Shown here piece by piece: positions 35,674 through 44,946 of a DNA stretch of 64,000 bases. Source of the DNA: Bacteroidota bacterium (GTDB lineage Bacteria; Bacteroidota; Bacteroidia; Cytophagales; Cyclobacteriaceae); the NCBI GenBank assembly GCA_016178785.1, contig JACOSO010000042.1:93067-157066 (forward strand), read 5' to 3'. Position 1 is the stretch's first letter, and every line of letters begins with the position of its first letter. A program made the translations under genes and the position numbers. Under the pieces are notes generated by a model. That model did not search any database and had not been told where the DNA came from. It was given only the letters and a program-made list of their open reading frames with translations.

Positions 35674-38379
35674 TTGAAAAAATATCTTTTATTCTTCAGT
35701 TTCGTAACGATAGCATCCATTGGCGCTCGTTCTCAAAGTATCTTAGATAGTAAACTACGTGACCCCATTGAGGGTCGGTCTCTCGTTTCTGTTTTAGAAG
35801 AGATTGAAAAACAAAAAAGCGTTAAATTTTATTTCCTTCCTCAGTGGATTGAGGGGATTAGCTTACAAAGTTTCCATAGCGGACAAACGTTGCGTTACGT
35901 TCTTGATGAAGTCTTTTTGGGGACAAGTATCAAGTATTTGGAAATTAATTCAGGGACAATTGTTTTTCTCAATGACCCGGAAGACGCTATAAGGCGCGAT
36001 AAATTGATCAGTGAAGCGATCCACGAGAACAAAGATTTGGAAGAAGTTAAATTGGGAAACCAAAAAAACTTGGTTCGAAATCAGATGCTAACAATCAAGG
36101 GAGAAGTTAGGGACAGTAAAAAAAAGGAAGTGCTTTCAGGGGCAAGCATACAAGTTAAAGATCTTGCACTTGGGGTGTCAACTGATGCATCGGGTAAATT
36201 TCAGGTAATTATCCCGGCCGGAGAGCATATACTTAGTTGTTCTTTTTTGAATTTTCAAGAAAGAACAATACTTCTTACTGCTTATGATAATGGCGAATTA
36301 AATATTCTACTTGAAGAGGCACCTATAGTTTTAAGCGAGGTAGTGGTGCAAGACCAAATGGGAAGAGAATCTGTGACGAGTAATTCCGGTCAAATTCAAA
36401 TTAGCATTAAGGAAATTAAACGCGCGCCAAGTTTATTGGGGGAAGCAGACTTGATCAAACAAATTCAAGTGCTCCCGGGGGTTACCACGGCTGGAGAAGC
36501 TGCGTCAGGATATAATGTACGCGGAGGCAGCGTTGATCAAAATCTGATTCTTTATGACGGAATGCCCGTTTTCAACAGTTCGCACGTATTTGGATTTTTC
36601 TCCGCCTTCAATGCTGAAGCTATCAGAGACGTATCATTTTATCGCGGTGGCATTCCCGCTGAGTTTGGAGGAAGAGTTTCTTCCGTACTTGACATTCGCT
36701 CCAAAGAAGGTGATTATGAAAAATGGACAGGTGGTGCAGGTATCGGGATGATTACCAGTAATGTGAATTTCAGAGGCCCTATAATAAAGAACAAAACTAC
36801 AATTGCTGCTTCAGCCAGATCTACCTATTCGGATTGGGTGATTAATTCTATTAGATCAAACTATGTTGATTTGAGCAAAAGCACTCTTACTTTTTATGAT
36901 GCCACTCTAAAAATTGCTCATAAGTTTAGCAACAAAACAAAGCTTACTTTTTCCGGCTACACCAGCCAAGATCAATTCCGCATCAAGGGTGATTCACTTT
37001 ATCGATGGCATAATCTCCTGGGGTCATTACGAATTGATCATTTTTTTTCTACCCAACTTACATCCTCTTTTGTAATAGGCTATGGCTCGTATGGCTACGA
37101 AGTTGAAAACAGAGACAATGCCACGGGATTTAATCTATCTTATCGGATTACGTATCCTTCAGCAAAACTTGATTTCCATTATCATTTAGGGAACCATAAA
37201 CTCATAGCGGGATCGCAAGCTACTTATTACGGATTTGAGCCGGGAACTCTGAAACCGAATTCATCACAATCCAGCGCAAAGCCGCAGGAAATGGAGAAGC
37301 AGAAATCATTGGAGTCAGCTGTTTATGTAAGTGACAACTTCGCTATTAGTGAGAAACTTAATTTAGAAGCAGGTCTTCGGGCATCGATGTTCCAAGCCAT
37401 AGGACCCGGAACTGTTAATTTATATAAGCCAAATTTACCCATCGTGACCACCAATTTTGATAAATCGATTTCATACAAATCGGGGGAGACCATTAAAGTT
37501 TATCATGGGCTTGAGCCAAGGGCTTCCATTCGTTACAGCTTAACATCAAACTCTTCAGTGAAGGCAGGTTACAACAGAATTTATCAATACCTCCAACTTG
37601 TTACAAACACAACTGCAGTAACCCCTATTGATATTTGGCAGCCTAGCGGATATTATTTCAAGCCTCAGGTTGCGGATCAATTTTCATTGGGATATTTCAG
37701 AAACTTCAAAGAGAATACCTATGATGCCTTTGTAGAAGTTTACTACAAGGAGATAAATAATATTTTGGATTTTAAAGATGGCGCCAGATTGATTTTAAAT
37801 GATCACCTTGAAACAGATCTGCTCCAGGGTAAGGGGAAGGCATATGGCGTGGAAACTCAATTGACTAAATCCAGCGGAAGGCTTACTGGTTCTCTTAGCT
37901 ACACTTATTCAAGATCGCTTCGCACTATTGCCGGGCCTACTTTAAACGAGTCGATTAATTCAGGTAAGACTTATCCTTCCAATTTTGATCAACCTCACTC
38001 CATTAATCTGACGTGGAAGTATAATCTTTCCCGCAGGTATTTTTTTACCGGAGGGTTTACTTACCGAACCGGAAGACCTATCACCTTTCCGGTTTCAAAA
38101 TTCGAGATTGATAACATATCAGTGGCTAATTTTTCAGAACGCAATCAATATCGTATTCCGGATTATCATCGTCTCGATATAGCTTTTGTCCTGGAGGGAA
38201 GCCACAAGAGAAAAAAGTTTTTTGACGGAACATGGGTTCTTTCATTTTACAATGTGTATGGTCGGCAAAATCCCTACACTATTTTCTTTAAAGAAGTCGA
38301 TAATAGCGCGTTACTCGCCTATAGACTATCCGTGATCGGCACGATTTTACCTTCTCTCTCTTATAATGTGAAATTTTAA
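35674..38379 (+). CDS. TonB-dependent receptor with STN and carboxypeptidase-regulatory-like domains
   Basis: A 901-residue outer-membrane receptor starting with TTG. Signal peptide ends near ARSQ (about 20). An STN-type domain (about 22-102) is followed by a CarboxypepD_reg-like domain (about 132-215, IKGEVRDSKKKEVLSGASIQV in parts), the plug (about 235-345, with YNVRGGSVDQNLILYDGMP) and a barrel ending in YNVKF. It imports an unidentified ligand with TonB. The DUF4249 lipoprotein and the 788-residue protein follow at 3 bases and an ATGA overlap, so all three are one operon. No sigma or anti-sigma gene is near, although STN domains often signal to such a pair. Confidence 0.92.
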   Translation: MKKYLLFFSFVTIASIGARSQSILDSKLRDPIEGRSLVSVLEEIEKQKSVKFYFLPQWIEGISLQSFHSGQTLRYVLDEVFLGTSIKYLEINSGTIVFLNDPEDAIRRDKLISEAIHENKDLEEVKLGNQKNLVRNQMLTIKGEVRDSKKKEVLSGASIQVKDLALGVSTDASGKFQVIIPAGEHILSCSFLNFQERTILLTAYDNGELNILLEEAPIVLSEVVVQDQMGRESVTSNSGQIQISIKEIKRAPSLLGEADLIKQIQVLPGVTTAGEAASGYNVRGGSVDQNLILYDGMPVFNSSHVFGFFSAFNAEAIRDVSFYRGGIPAEFGGRVSSVLDIRSKEGDYEKWTGGAGIGMITSNVNFRGPIIKNKTTIAASARSTYSDWVINSIRSNYVDLSKSTLTFYDATLKIAHKFSNKTKLTFSGYTSQDQFRIKGDSLYRWHNLLGSLRIDHFFSTQLTSSFVIGYGSYGYEVENRDNATGFNLSYRITYPSAKLDFHYHLGNHKLIAGSQATYYGFEPGTLKPNSSQSSAKPQEMEKQKSLESAVYVSDNFAISEKLNLEAGLRASMFQAIGPGTVNLYKPNLPIVTTNFDKSISYKSGETIKVYHGLEPRASIRYSLTSNSSVKAGYNRIYQYLQLVTNTTAVTPIDIWQPSGYYFKPQVADQFSLGYFRNFKENTYDAFVEVYYKEINNILDFKDGARLILNDHLETDLLQGKGKAYGVETQLTKSSGRLTGSLSYTYSRSLRTIAGPTLNESINSGKTYPSNFDQPHSINLTWKYNLSRRYFFTGGFTYRTGRPITFPVSKFEIDNISVANFSERNQYRIPDYHRLDIAFVLEGSHKRKKFFDGTWVLSFYNVYGRQNPYTIFFKEVDNSALLAYRLSVIGTILPSLSYNVKF

Positions 38380-38382
38380 AAC

Positions 38383-39489
38383 ATGAGAATCTCATTTATT
38401 TTATTCCTGTTTATTTTAGTAAGTGATGCGTGTGTTGAACGTATAAATATTGATGCGCCCAAAGCTTTGTCTGACCAACTTGTCATAGAAGGCCTGATTA
38501 CCGATGAGCCGGGACCCTATACAGTAAAGCTTTCAAGAGCAACCAACGTAAACGAGACTTTGGTTAGGACCAGACCAGTGTCAGCGGTTAAAGTTGTCAT
38601 CTCTGACAATCTGGGCAACTCAGAAACACTAAAAGAGATCGAAATTGGCACTTTCCAAACAGATACAAATGGTATTCAAGGAGTAATTGGAAGGAGTTAT
38701 ACTCTCCACGTAGAAACCAACGATGGCAAAGTCTACGAATCTACTCCTGAAACAATTGTGCCTGCAGGTACCATAGAAAACATACGTTTCAAGTTTGAAA
38801 CCTCCCAACCAGAGAACAACACTACTCAATATGGTTTTCGATTTTTCATCGATGCTAAGGGTGATGCCCAAACTAATAATTTGTTGAGATGGAAATTTAG
38901 TGGCATTTATAAGGTCGTGACTTACCCTGAACAGCATACTGAACCCATGGGTGAAGGGAGGGTACCTGCACCCAGGGCCTGTAGCGGATATGTATATGAT
39001 AAAACTGCTGGACTTGCAAAGGTAGGCCCATGCACTTGCTGTGAATGCTGGACCAGTGCCGTTGATTCGCAGATAAAACTCAGCGACAATCAGACTATTG
39101 TTGCCGAGGAATTTAGAGACATCGAAGTGGGATTTCTATCAATTAGCTACTGGACATACGAAAAGACGCTGGTGGAAATAAAACAAATGAGTCTATCCCA
39201 ATCCGCCTTTGATTATTGGAAAACAATTAAAGATCAGAAAGATGGGGCCTCCAGTCTTTTTCAACCCTCTATAGGAAAAGCACGCACCAACATATTCGTG
39301 AAAAACGGAAGCGATGAAGTTCAAGGGCTATTTTATGCTTCAGCTATTGCAACAAAATCGGTATTTATCACACCATCTGATTTGCCTCAGGGATTGAAAC
39401 TCAGCTTTGATGCACCACCACCAATAACAGAATCCTGCATCCAGGCATTCAAAAATTCTACCACTAAAAAACCCTATGACTGGGAATGA
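38383..39489 (+). CDS. DUF4249-family lipoprotein
   Basis: A 368-residue protein. The lipobox (VSDAC, Cys about residue 17) predicts a lipoprotein; the segment QLVIEGLITDEPGPYTVKLS (about 32-51) is the recognisable start of DUF4249. A Cys cluster CTCCECW occurs near 213-219. DUF4249 genes usually accompany a TonB receptor, as here, and the protein is thought to be its surface partner. Fused to the operon by 3 bases upstream and an ATGA overlap downstream. Ligand unknown. Confidence 0.85.
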   Translation: MRISFILFLFILVSDACVERINIDAPKALSDQLVIEGLITDEPGPYTVKLSRATNVNETLVRTRPVSAVKVVISDNLGNSETLKEIEIGTFQTDTNGIQGVIGRSYTLHVETNDGKVYESTPETIVPAGTIENIRFKFETSQPENNTTQYGFRFFIDAKGDAQTNNLLRWKFSGIYKVVTYPEQHTEPMGEGRVPAPRACSGYVYDKTAGLAKVGPCTCCECWTSAVDSQIKLSDNQTIVAEEFRDIEVGFLSISYWTYEKTLVEIKQMSLSQSAFDYWKTIKDQKDGASSLFQPSIGKARTNIFVKNGSDEVQGLFYASAIATKSVFITPSDLPQGLKLSFDAPPPITESCIQAFKNSTTKKPYDWE

Positions 39490-41852
39490 AAAAGATAATT
39501 TTTACACTATCCATTTTTTGCCTTTTAGGTTGGGCCTCAGAAGATGAGTTTATTTCGCTCTTGTCGCAAAAGCTTGAGCGCTACAACAAAGAGCATCCTC
39601 TTGTTCAAGTACAATTGGTTTTTAACCAGGATAAGTATGTACCTGGCGATACGGTTTTTTTTCGTGCCTATGTCCTTAACGAAAATTTTTTACCTCTAAA
39701 GGATCGGAAAATCTTCACACTTGAATTGACTACCGTAGAAGGTCAGTCACTGAGCACAATCAATTTCCGGATTTCAGAAGGAAAAGCTGCTAACCAAATT
39801 ATTTTACCTCCAGGAATGGGGCCAGGAGTCTACCGATTTTCTGTATACCCGTTAAGTTACAGTGGTAAGGAAGCCTCCCTATTATTTACAAAAAAATTGA
39901 CTGTGGTATCCAAGAATAAACTTCAACTTCTTGATACAGCTGCCTTAGTTTTGTTCTACCCCGAAGGAGGACGTTTGATCAGTGATGTAGAAAACCACAT
40001 GCTTATCCAATCAAGCGTGTCCGGCAAAGGGATCATTTTTGATGAGAAAAATAACGAGGCCGGTACCTTTCAATTGGAAAAGAGCGGATGGAGCGAAATG
40101 TACTTTACACCGCAGCAAGGAATTTCTTACTATGCCAAAATTGAAAATCGTGCTGAAAAATTCACTTTGAATAAATCCACAGCGGATGGATGCGCCTTGA
40201 GGGTTTCTTCTCTTCCGAATGGATCAGCAAAAGTTAAAATAGCTGTTTCTGATAAATCCGGCTTGGCGAAAAAAGATTTGTACTTAGTTGTGGCCAGCCG
40301 CAGAAGAATTACTTATTCAAGTAAGATAGACTTTGATAATAACCAATCTTATGCAACTGAGGTATCGCGCGAAAATTTGCCAAGAGGGTTGAGCCAAATA
40401 GTTGTCTTCGACAAATCAGGTTCTGTATTAGCGGAGAGAAATATTTATAACTCAAAAACCAATAACGTTGTTACTATTACCCCTTCCAAGAAGGTATATA
40501 AGCAAAGAGAAAAAGTAAATGTTGAGTTCTCCCTTCGGGATAAAGAAGAAGAACCTATTGAAGGAGAGTTCTCGGTTTCGGTTGTCAATAGAGATTTCAG
40601 AGAAAATGGCAACGAACTTTCTTTTATTGAGGAGTTGCTGCTGGCCTCATTGCCAGAACTGAAAGATCATATAAACCTCTCAAATGTTGCAGATCGGTTG
40701 GACTTGGTAAACAAGTATTTGCTTGCCAGCGATTTCAAATTATTTTCCTGGAATGATATACTGTTGGTACAGACTCCTGAAGATCCAGCCAAGGAAAGTT
40801 TAATAAGAGTGAAAGGAAGGGCCGTTTTCAAAAGCAGTGGAAAGCCAGTGCCGGATTCAACCCTAATACTTGGTTTTTTACAAAACACAATGATTGGATA
40901 CGAAACACATACCACCAAAAACGGATTATTTGATATGCCTTTTTTGTATGATTTTTTTGGTGAGGAAGATCTGTTTTATTCAATGGAGTCTAAAGGGAAG
41001 CCCCTCGATCAGCCGTATATCATTATCCCTCAAAATAAAACTGATCATAAAATATGGAAGGGATCATATGTAAAAGAGGAGAGTTCGGTTGATACGTATG
41101 CTGATTATATGCATAAGAAAAAGACAATTGATAAATCGTATAGGTTCTTCAGTGCACCCAAGGAAAAAAGAACCGGGTACAAAAACCTGAATGAGAAAAT
41201 TGAAGACGAGTTGATGGGGGCCGACTACACGGTCAACGTTCAGGATTATGTTGTCTTCCCAAACATGAAAGAACTAATAAAAGAGGTGATTCCCTTTCTT
41301 GAATTTAGACAAACGAAAAAGGACTCCACAATGAGGTTGCGCCTTAACCAGCCGGATGGATATATACGGTCTAAAAGTGAGCCATTGTTTGTTATTGATG
41401 GAATACTTACAAAGAACAAAAGTTTTTTTATGAAACTTAAACCGGTGGATATCCTAAAGGTTAAAATAATCAACAATCTAAATAAGCTGACTCAATTTGG
41501 AGCTCTGGGAAAAAACGGGATAGTGCTGGTGGAAACGAAGAGAGGCCAAGCTTATAAAGCTTCAGAGAGTACCACGACTCTTAAAATAACGGGGATGAAC
41601 CAACCCCTCGATTATTATATTCCTGATTATTCTAAGTTTAGTCATCCGCGCGTTCCAGACCTAAGGCCTACGCTTTTCTGGACGCCAACAGTGCGATTCA
41701 ATTCAAGTGGAAAGGCATCTGTTTCCTTTTATACTTCAGATGATGTGGGTTCATTTGTAGTAAGGATTAAGGGCATTGCAAAAAACGGAGAGCCATTCGA
41801 AACAGAATCTGTTTTTGAAGTCGCTTGGGGAACCCCTAGCGACTTACGGTAA
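39486..41852 (+). CDS. Secreted macroglobulin-like/plug protein, operon copy
   Basis: A 788-residue exported protein with a short signal peptide. About 50-130 resembles an alpha-2-macroglobulin MG2-type domain (DKYVPGDTVFFRAYVLNENF); a TonB-plug-like segment lies near 630-690 (LFVIDGILTKNKSFFMKL, then GKNGIVLVETKRG); the end is a beta-rich module with FYTSDDVGSFVVRIKG. There is no barrel, so it is not itself a receptor. The last ~90 residues match the end of its tail-to-tail paralogue (41836-44613). It is translationally coupled to the DUF4249 gene. Function unknown. Confidence 0.7.
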   Translation: MKKIIFTLSIFCLLGWASEDEFISLLSQKLERYNKEHPLVQVQLVFNQDKYVPGDTVFFRAYVLNENFLPLKDRKIFTLELTTVEGQSLSTINFRISEGKAANQIILPPGMGPGVYRFSVYPLSYSGKEASLLFTKKLTVVSKNKLQLLDTAALVLFYPEGGRLISDVENHMLIQSSVSGKGIIFDEKNNEAGTFQLEKSGWSEMYFTPQQGISYYAKIENRAEKFTLNKSTADGCALRVSSLPNGSAKVKIAVSDKSGLAKKDLYLVVASRRRITYSSKIDFDNNQSYATEVSRENLPRGLSQIVVFDKSGSVLAERNIYNSKTNNVVTITPSKKVYKQREKVNVEFSLRDKEEEPIEGEFSVSVVNRDFRENGNELSFIEELLLASLPELKDHINLSNVADRLDLVNKYLLASDFKLFSWNDILLVQTPEDPAKESLIRVKGRAVFKSSGKPVPDSTLILGFLQNTMIGYETHTTKNGLFDMPFLYDFFGEEDLFYSMESKGKPLDQPYIIIPQNKTDHKIWKGSYVKEESSVDTYADYMHKKKTIDKSYRFFSAPKEKRTGYKNLNEKIEDELMGADYTVNVQDYVVFPNMKELIKEVIPFLEFRQTKKDSTMRLRLNQPDGYIRSKSEPLFVIDGILTKNKSFFMKLKPVDILKVKIINNLNKLTQFGALGKNGIVLVETKRGQAYKASESTTTLKITGMNQPLDYYIPDYSKFSHPRVPDLRPTLFWTPTVRFNSSGKASVSFYTSDDVGSFVVRIKGIAKNGEPFETESVFEVAWGTPSDLR

Positions 41853-44613
41853 TCAGGCATTCACTATGAACGGGCTTACCTTCTTTGGTAACTCCTTCAA
41901 CAATTGCCCGATATTGGCCCACGTTGTCTGATGCATAAAATGAAACTGTAGCCTCACCGGTTTTATTGTTGGTAACAACATTTGGATTCCAGTAAAGAAG
42001 AGCTCTATTGTCTCCGTTCACAGGATCTACCTTCATCTTATCATAATCAGGTGCAGTAAAGTTTCTTGGTTTTGAATAACCGGATATTTTCAAAACCGGA
42101 ACATTTTTCTGCTCATAATTCTGAGACAAATCACTTTTAGTGAAAATATTAATCACCCCACAACAACCTAAGTTACCAAGAAGCGAATTCGCCCTGGTCG
42201 TCACTTCAATTGATTCAACTGTACCAGGGTCAATCGAACCAAGTATATCACCAGGGGCTCCAGTCCTAAGTGTGTTATTAACCAACACTGCTACTTCACC
42301 CGAAAAATTGAGAGAAGAAGTGGCTCCTCGCTGAGTATAAACAACCCATCTCATGCCGGCCGGAGTATCTGATTGCCTCACGATTAGTCCCGGTACTTTG
42401 CCCGGTAAAGTAATTAATAGATTGCCATACTTGGTGTTGAGGTCAGTGGATTTGAGGATATAGTCCGGCTTTCCATAAGGCCTTTCTCTATTAGTCGCTT
42501 TTACTTCAACCTCTTTTAGCAAGCGTGCACCTTTGGGAATATCAAAAGTTGATTGTTGATTTTGAGGAAATTGTGTGCTTACAATTTTAAATGGTTTCGA
42601 AGCGGATTGGTATGAAAAAGGTGGTACCAGCCTCGCCAGAAGTTCTGCTTTCCCGAAGATTTGCTTTTTCCCCTTGACGATCTGAAAAGAGAATCGGGAT
42701 GTATCATAAAAATTCAAATTAGTCAACGAAAAAACACCCTGTTCATCGGTCTCAGTCATGAAGAAGTTACGCGGATTGACTTGCAAAATATTCAGCGCCA
42801 TTTTTGTCGGTTTGTTGTTTTCGTCATTAATTTTTGCTCTGAACCCAATTCCATACTCAGCTTGATACGTAAAATTTTTTGCTTTAGGGATTTCATGAAT
42901 AGGAAAGTCAGATAAGATGTTTGAGCCCGCTAGCGAGACTACTTTTGAAGTATCGGTTACAGAGACACTGAGGTCAGCTTCAATAGGATTGCCTTCTTCG
43001 TTTTTCATTTGAATGATCAGCGTGATTTTTTCGTGTGCCGCGTAACTTGACTTGCCCGTAGTGACTTTCAACGATTCAGATACCGGTGGTTTCTGGGTTA
43101 CGGTAAGTTCGGGTCTTTCCAAGGGATTTAGTACCGGAAAGTGTTTCATGTATAAATTGTCATCACCAAAGTTGCGGTTCAGGTTAGTATAGGCTCTCAA
43201 ATAACAATCAGAAGACTTCAGTGTGTCAGGTAGAATAAATTCACCATTAAACATTCCGGAGTCAAGAGGAAGTGTTTTGGAAAGCACCACTTTTCTTGTG
43301 GTCGCCTGAATAAATTCTACATATACAATACGGCTAAGGGAGTCGCGGAAAGAAGGAGCGCTGTAGTTGGTGTAGCCTTTAAACCAAAGTGTTTCACTTG
43401 GATAGTAATAATCCTTATCGGTATGAACATAAATTTTCTCATAAAAGGGATCCAAAAAAGGCGCTATAACCTGTGCGCGGTTTTCAGCGGCTTGCGCCAA
43501 TAGCTGACCAATGGGCTGGTAATCCAAAGGCAGCATATGTGCTACACGATCCTGGCTCATGGCTCCTTCAATAACAATATCAGAAGGATTGACTAGGATA
43601 CCCTCTTTGTTGACGAGGACGGAATTCTTGGTGAAGATGATCCAACTTACCGGATAATCTATGTCTTGATATATTCTTTTTGTTATTTGCTCATTCCTGT
43701 AGTGCACTTCAAACCTTCCTCTTATGGCTATACTGAAAATGTCTTTTTGGGAAGTAGATAGGACCATGTTGGCTGTATCGTAGACAGCTACTGTATTTCC
43801 CAAATTGCTTTTGAACAAAGAAGACCTGATGTTGGGATTATTTCCGGAACCCAGTATATCGGTATACAAATTGAACCCTTCTCCATTGATACGTTTGTGT
43901 ACTATTGCCTTGAATAAATGATGAACGGAATGGTAGTAAGATCTTTCACGGTTCCGCTCCCATTGAGTTAGCACTTTTTCATTCGTATTTTTTAAAGGCT
44001 CAAAGCGCGCATTTCCTTTGATCAGGAAATTGGTGTTGTCTGCTGCAAAGGCCGACAGGTAAAAATTGACTTTGTACCCCAGAGCCCTATTTTCAATTTC
44101 TATTGGTAAACCAGCTGTGGCGACTATCTTTTTCCCGGAAGTATCGTTTTGAAAATCAATAACCCAAGGGTTAAGAATAGTACACTGCTCAGCAGCTTTG
44201 TCATCACCAAGAAATATTTTTTTAAATTTTTTTAATTTTTTTTCCCATTCAACATCCTTCGAGGCGCTTACCTCAACAGTCGCCAGTTCAATGTCTGATG
44301 GCCGAAGGCGTATAACCCCCAACTTCAATTCGCTTACCGACAGACTTAGTTTTGTTTTGTATGGCTCATAGCCTAAAAAAGAAACGACTAATTCATGGGT
44401 GGAAGGTTGGCTGATGTTTTCTAAAACAAAATCCCCGTTTGCATCGCTCATCGTGCCAATGGTAGTGTTGTTTAGAAAAACACTTGCCATAGGAAGAGGC
44501 TCAAATGTTTTGGCGTTGGTGATTTTACCGGAGACTCTACATGTTTGGGCATGAACGGTGGTTGCGAAAAAACATAGGGCAACAAATTTTTCAATCTTTT
44601 TCAGAGTTTGCAT
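41836..44613 (-). CDS. Secreted macroglobulin-like/plug protein with N-terminal carboxypeptidase-regulatory domain
   Basis: About 925 residues. Signal peptide ends near TVHAQ; then a CarboxypepD_reg-like domain (SGKITNAKTFEPLPMASVFL), an MG2-like domain around 400-500 (YVHTDKDYYYPSETLWFKGY), a TonB-plug-like module near 760-860 (AVLVNNTLRTGAPGDILGSI, GNLGCCGVINIFTK) and the same C-terminal module as its neighbour (FYASDNVGQYRAIVEG). No barrel is present. I chose ATG 44613, which gives a proper signal peptide; 27 upstream codons are polar. It ends inside the other gene, 17 bases overlapping. Confidence 0.7.
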   Translation of the reverse strand: MQTLKKIEKFVALCFFATTVHAQTCRVSGKITNAKTFEPLPMASVFLNNTTIGTMSDANGDFVLENISQPSTHELVVSFLGYEPYKTKLSLSVSELKLGVIRLRPSDIELATVEVSASKDVEWEKKLKKFKKIFLGDDKAAEQCTILNPWVIDFQNDTSGKKIVATAGLPIEIENRALGYKVNFYLSAFAADNTNFLIKGNARFEPLKNTNEKVLTQWERNRERSYYHSVHHLFKAIVHKRINGEGFNLYTDILGSGNNPNIRSSLFKSNLGNTVAVYDTANMVLSTSQKDIFSIAIRGRFEVHYRNEQITKRIYQDIDYPVSWIIFTKNSVLVNKEGILVNPSDIVIEGAMSQDRVAHMLPLDYQPIGQLLAQAAENRAQVIAPFLDPFYEKIYVHTDKDYYYPSETLWFKGYTNYSAPSFRDSLSRIVYVEFIQATTRKVVLSKTLPLDSGMFNGEFILPDTLKSSDCYLRAYTNLNRNFGDDNLYMKHFPVLNPLERPELTVTQKPPVSESLKVTTGKSSYAAHEKITLIIQMKNEEGNPIEADLSVSVTDTSKVVSLAGSNILSDFPIHEIPKAKNFTYQAEYGIGFRAKINDENNKPTKMALNILQVNPRNFFMTETDEQGVFSLTNLNFYDTSRFSFQIVKGKKQIFGKAELLARLVPPFSYQSASKPFKIVSTQFPQNQQSTFDIPKGARLLKEVEVKATNRERPYGKPDYILKSTDLNTKYGNLLITLPGKVPGLIVRQSDTPAGMRWVVYTQRGATSSLNFSGEVAVLVNNTLRTGAPGDILGSIDPGTVESIEVTTRANSLLGNLGCCGVINIFTKSDLSQNYEQKNVPVLKISGYSKPRNFTAPDYDKMKVDPVNGDNRALLYWNPNVVTNNKTGEATVSFYASDNVGQYRAIVEGVTKEGKPVHSECLITVSR

Positions 44614-44770
44614 GGTTGAGACAGAAGATTTTTCTAAGGAAGCAATTGATATCAGCAAAATTGAAAAATCGAGGTTAATAAGCAAACGAGCCAAGATCAG
44701 CGGGCCTGGGTCAGATCAGCCTATCCAAAAACAATTGTTTAAAAAAGTACCACTGTTTTTGTCTTTCAGG

Positions 44771-44802
44771 TTTGTTTTATACACGATACAACCCTACTTT
44801 TG
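44771..44802 (+). promoter_or_regulatory. Promoter of the initiator tRNA gene
   Basis: TTTG (44771-44774), 20 bases, then TACTTTTG (44795-44802): the best -33/-7 pair in the window, 11 bases before the tRNA. Confidence 0.75.
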
Positions 44803-44813
44803 CACTCCTAAAT

Positions 44814-44886
<73 letters not shown>

Positions 44887-44893
44887 CTAAAGT

Positions 44894-44920
44894 AAAAGCG
44901 ACCCGAAAGGTCGCTTTTTT
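44894..44920 (+). terminator. Intrinsic terminator after the tRNA
   Basis: AAAAGCGACC, a short loop and GGTCGCTTTTTT: a 10-base stem ending in a T run, 7 bases after the tRNA. Confidence 0.85.
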
Positions 44921-44946
44921 CATTTTGTATAATTAATCACATCACA

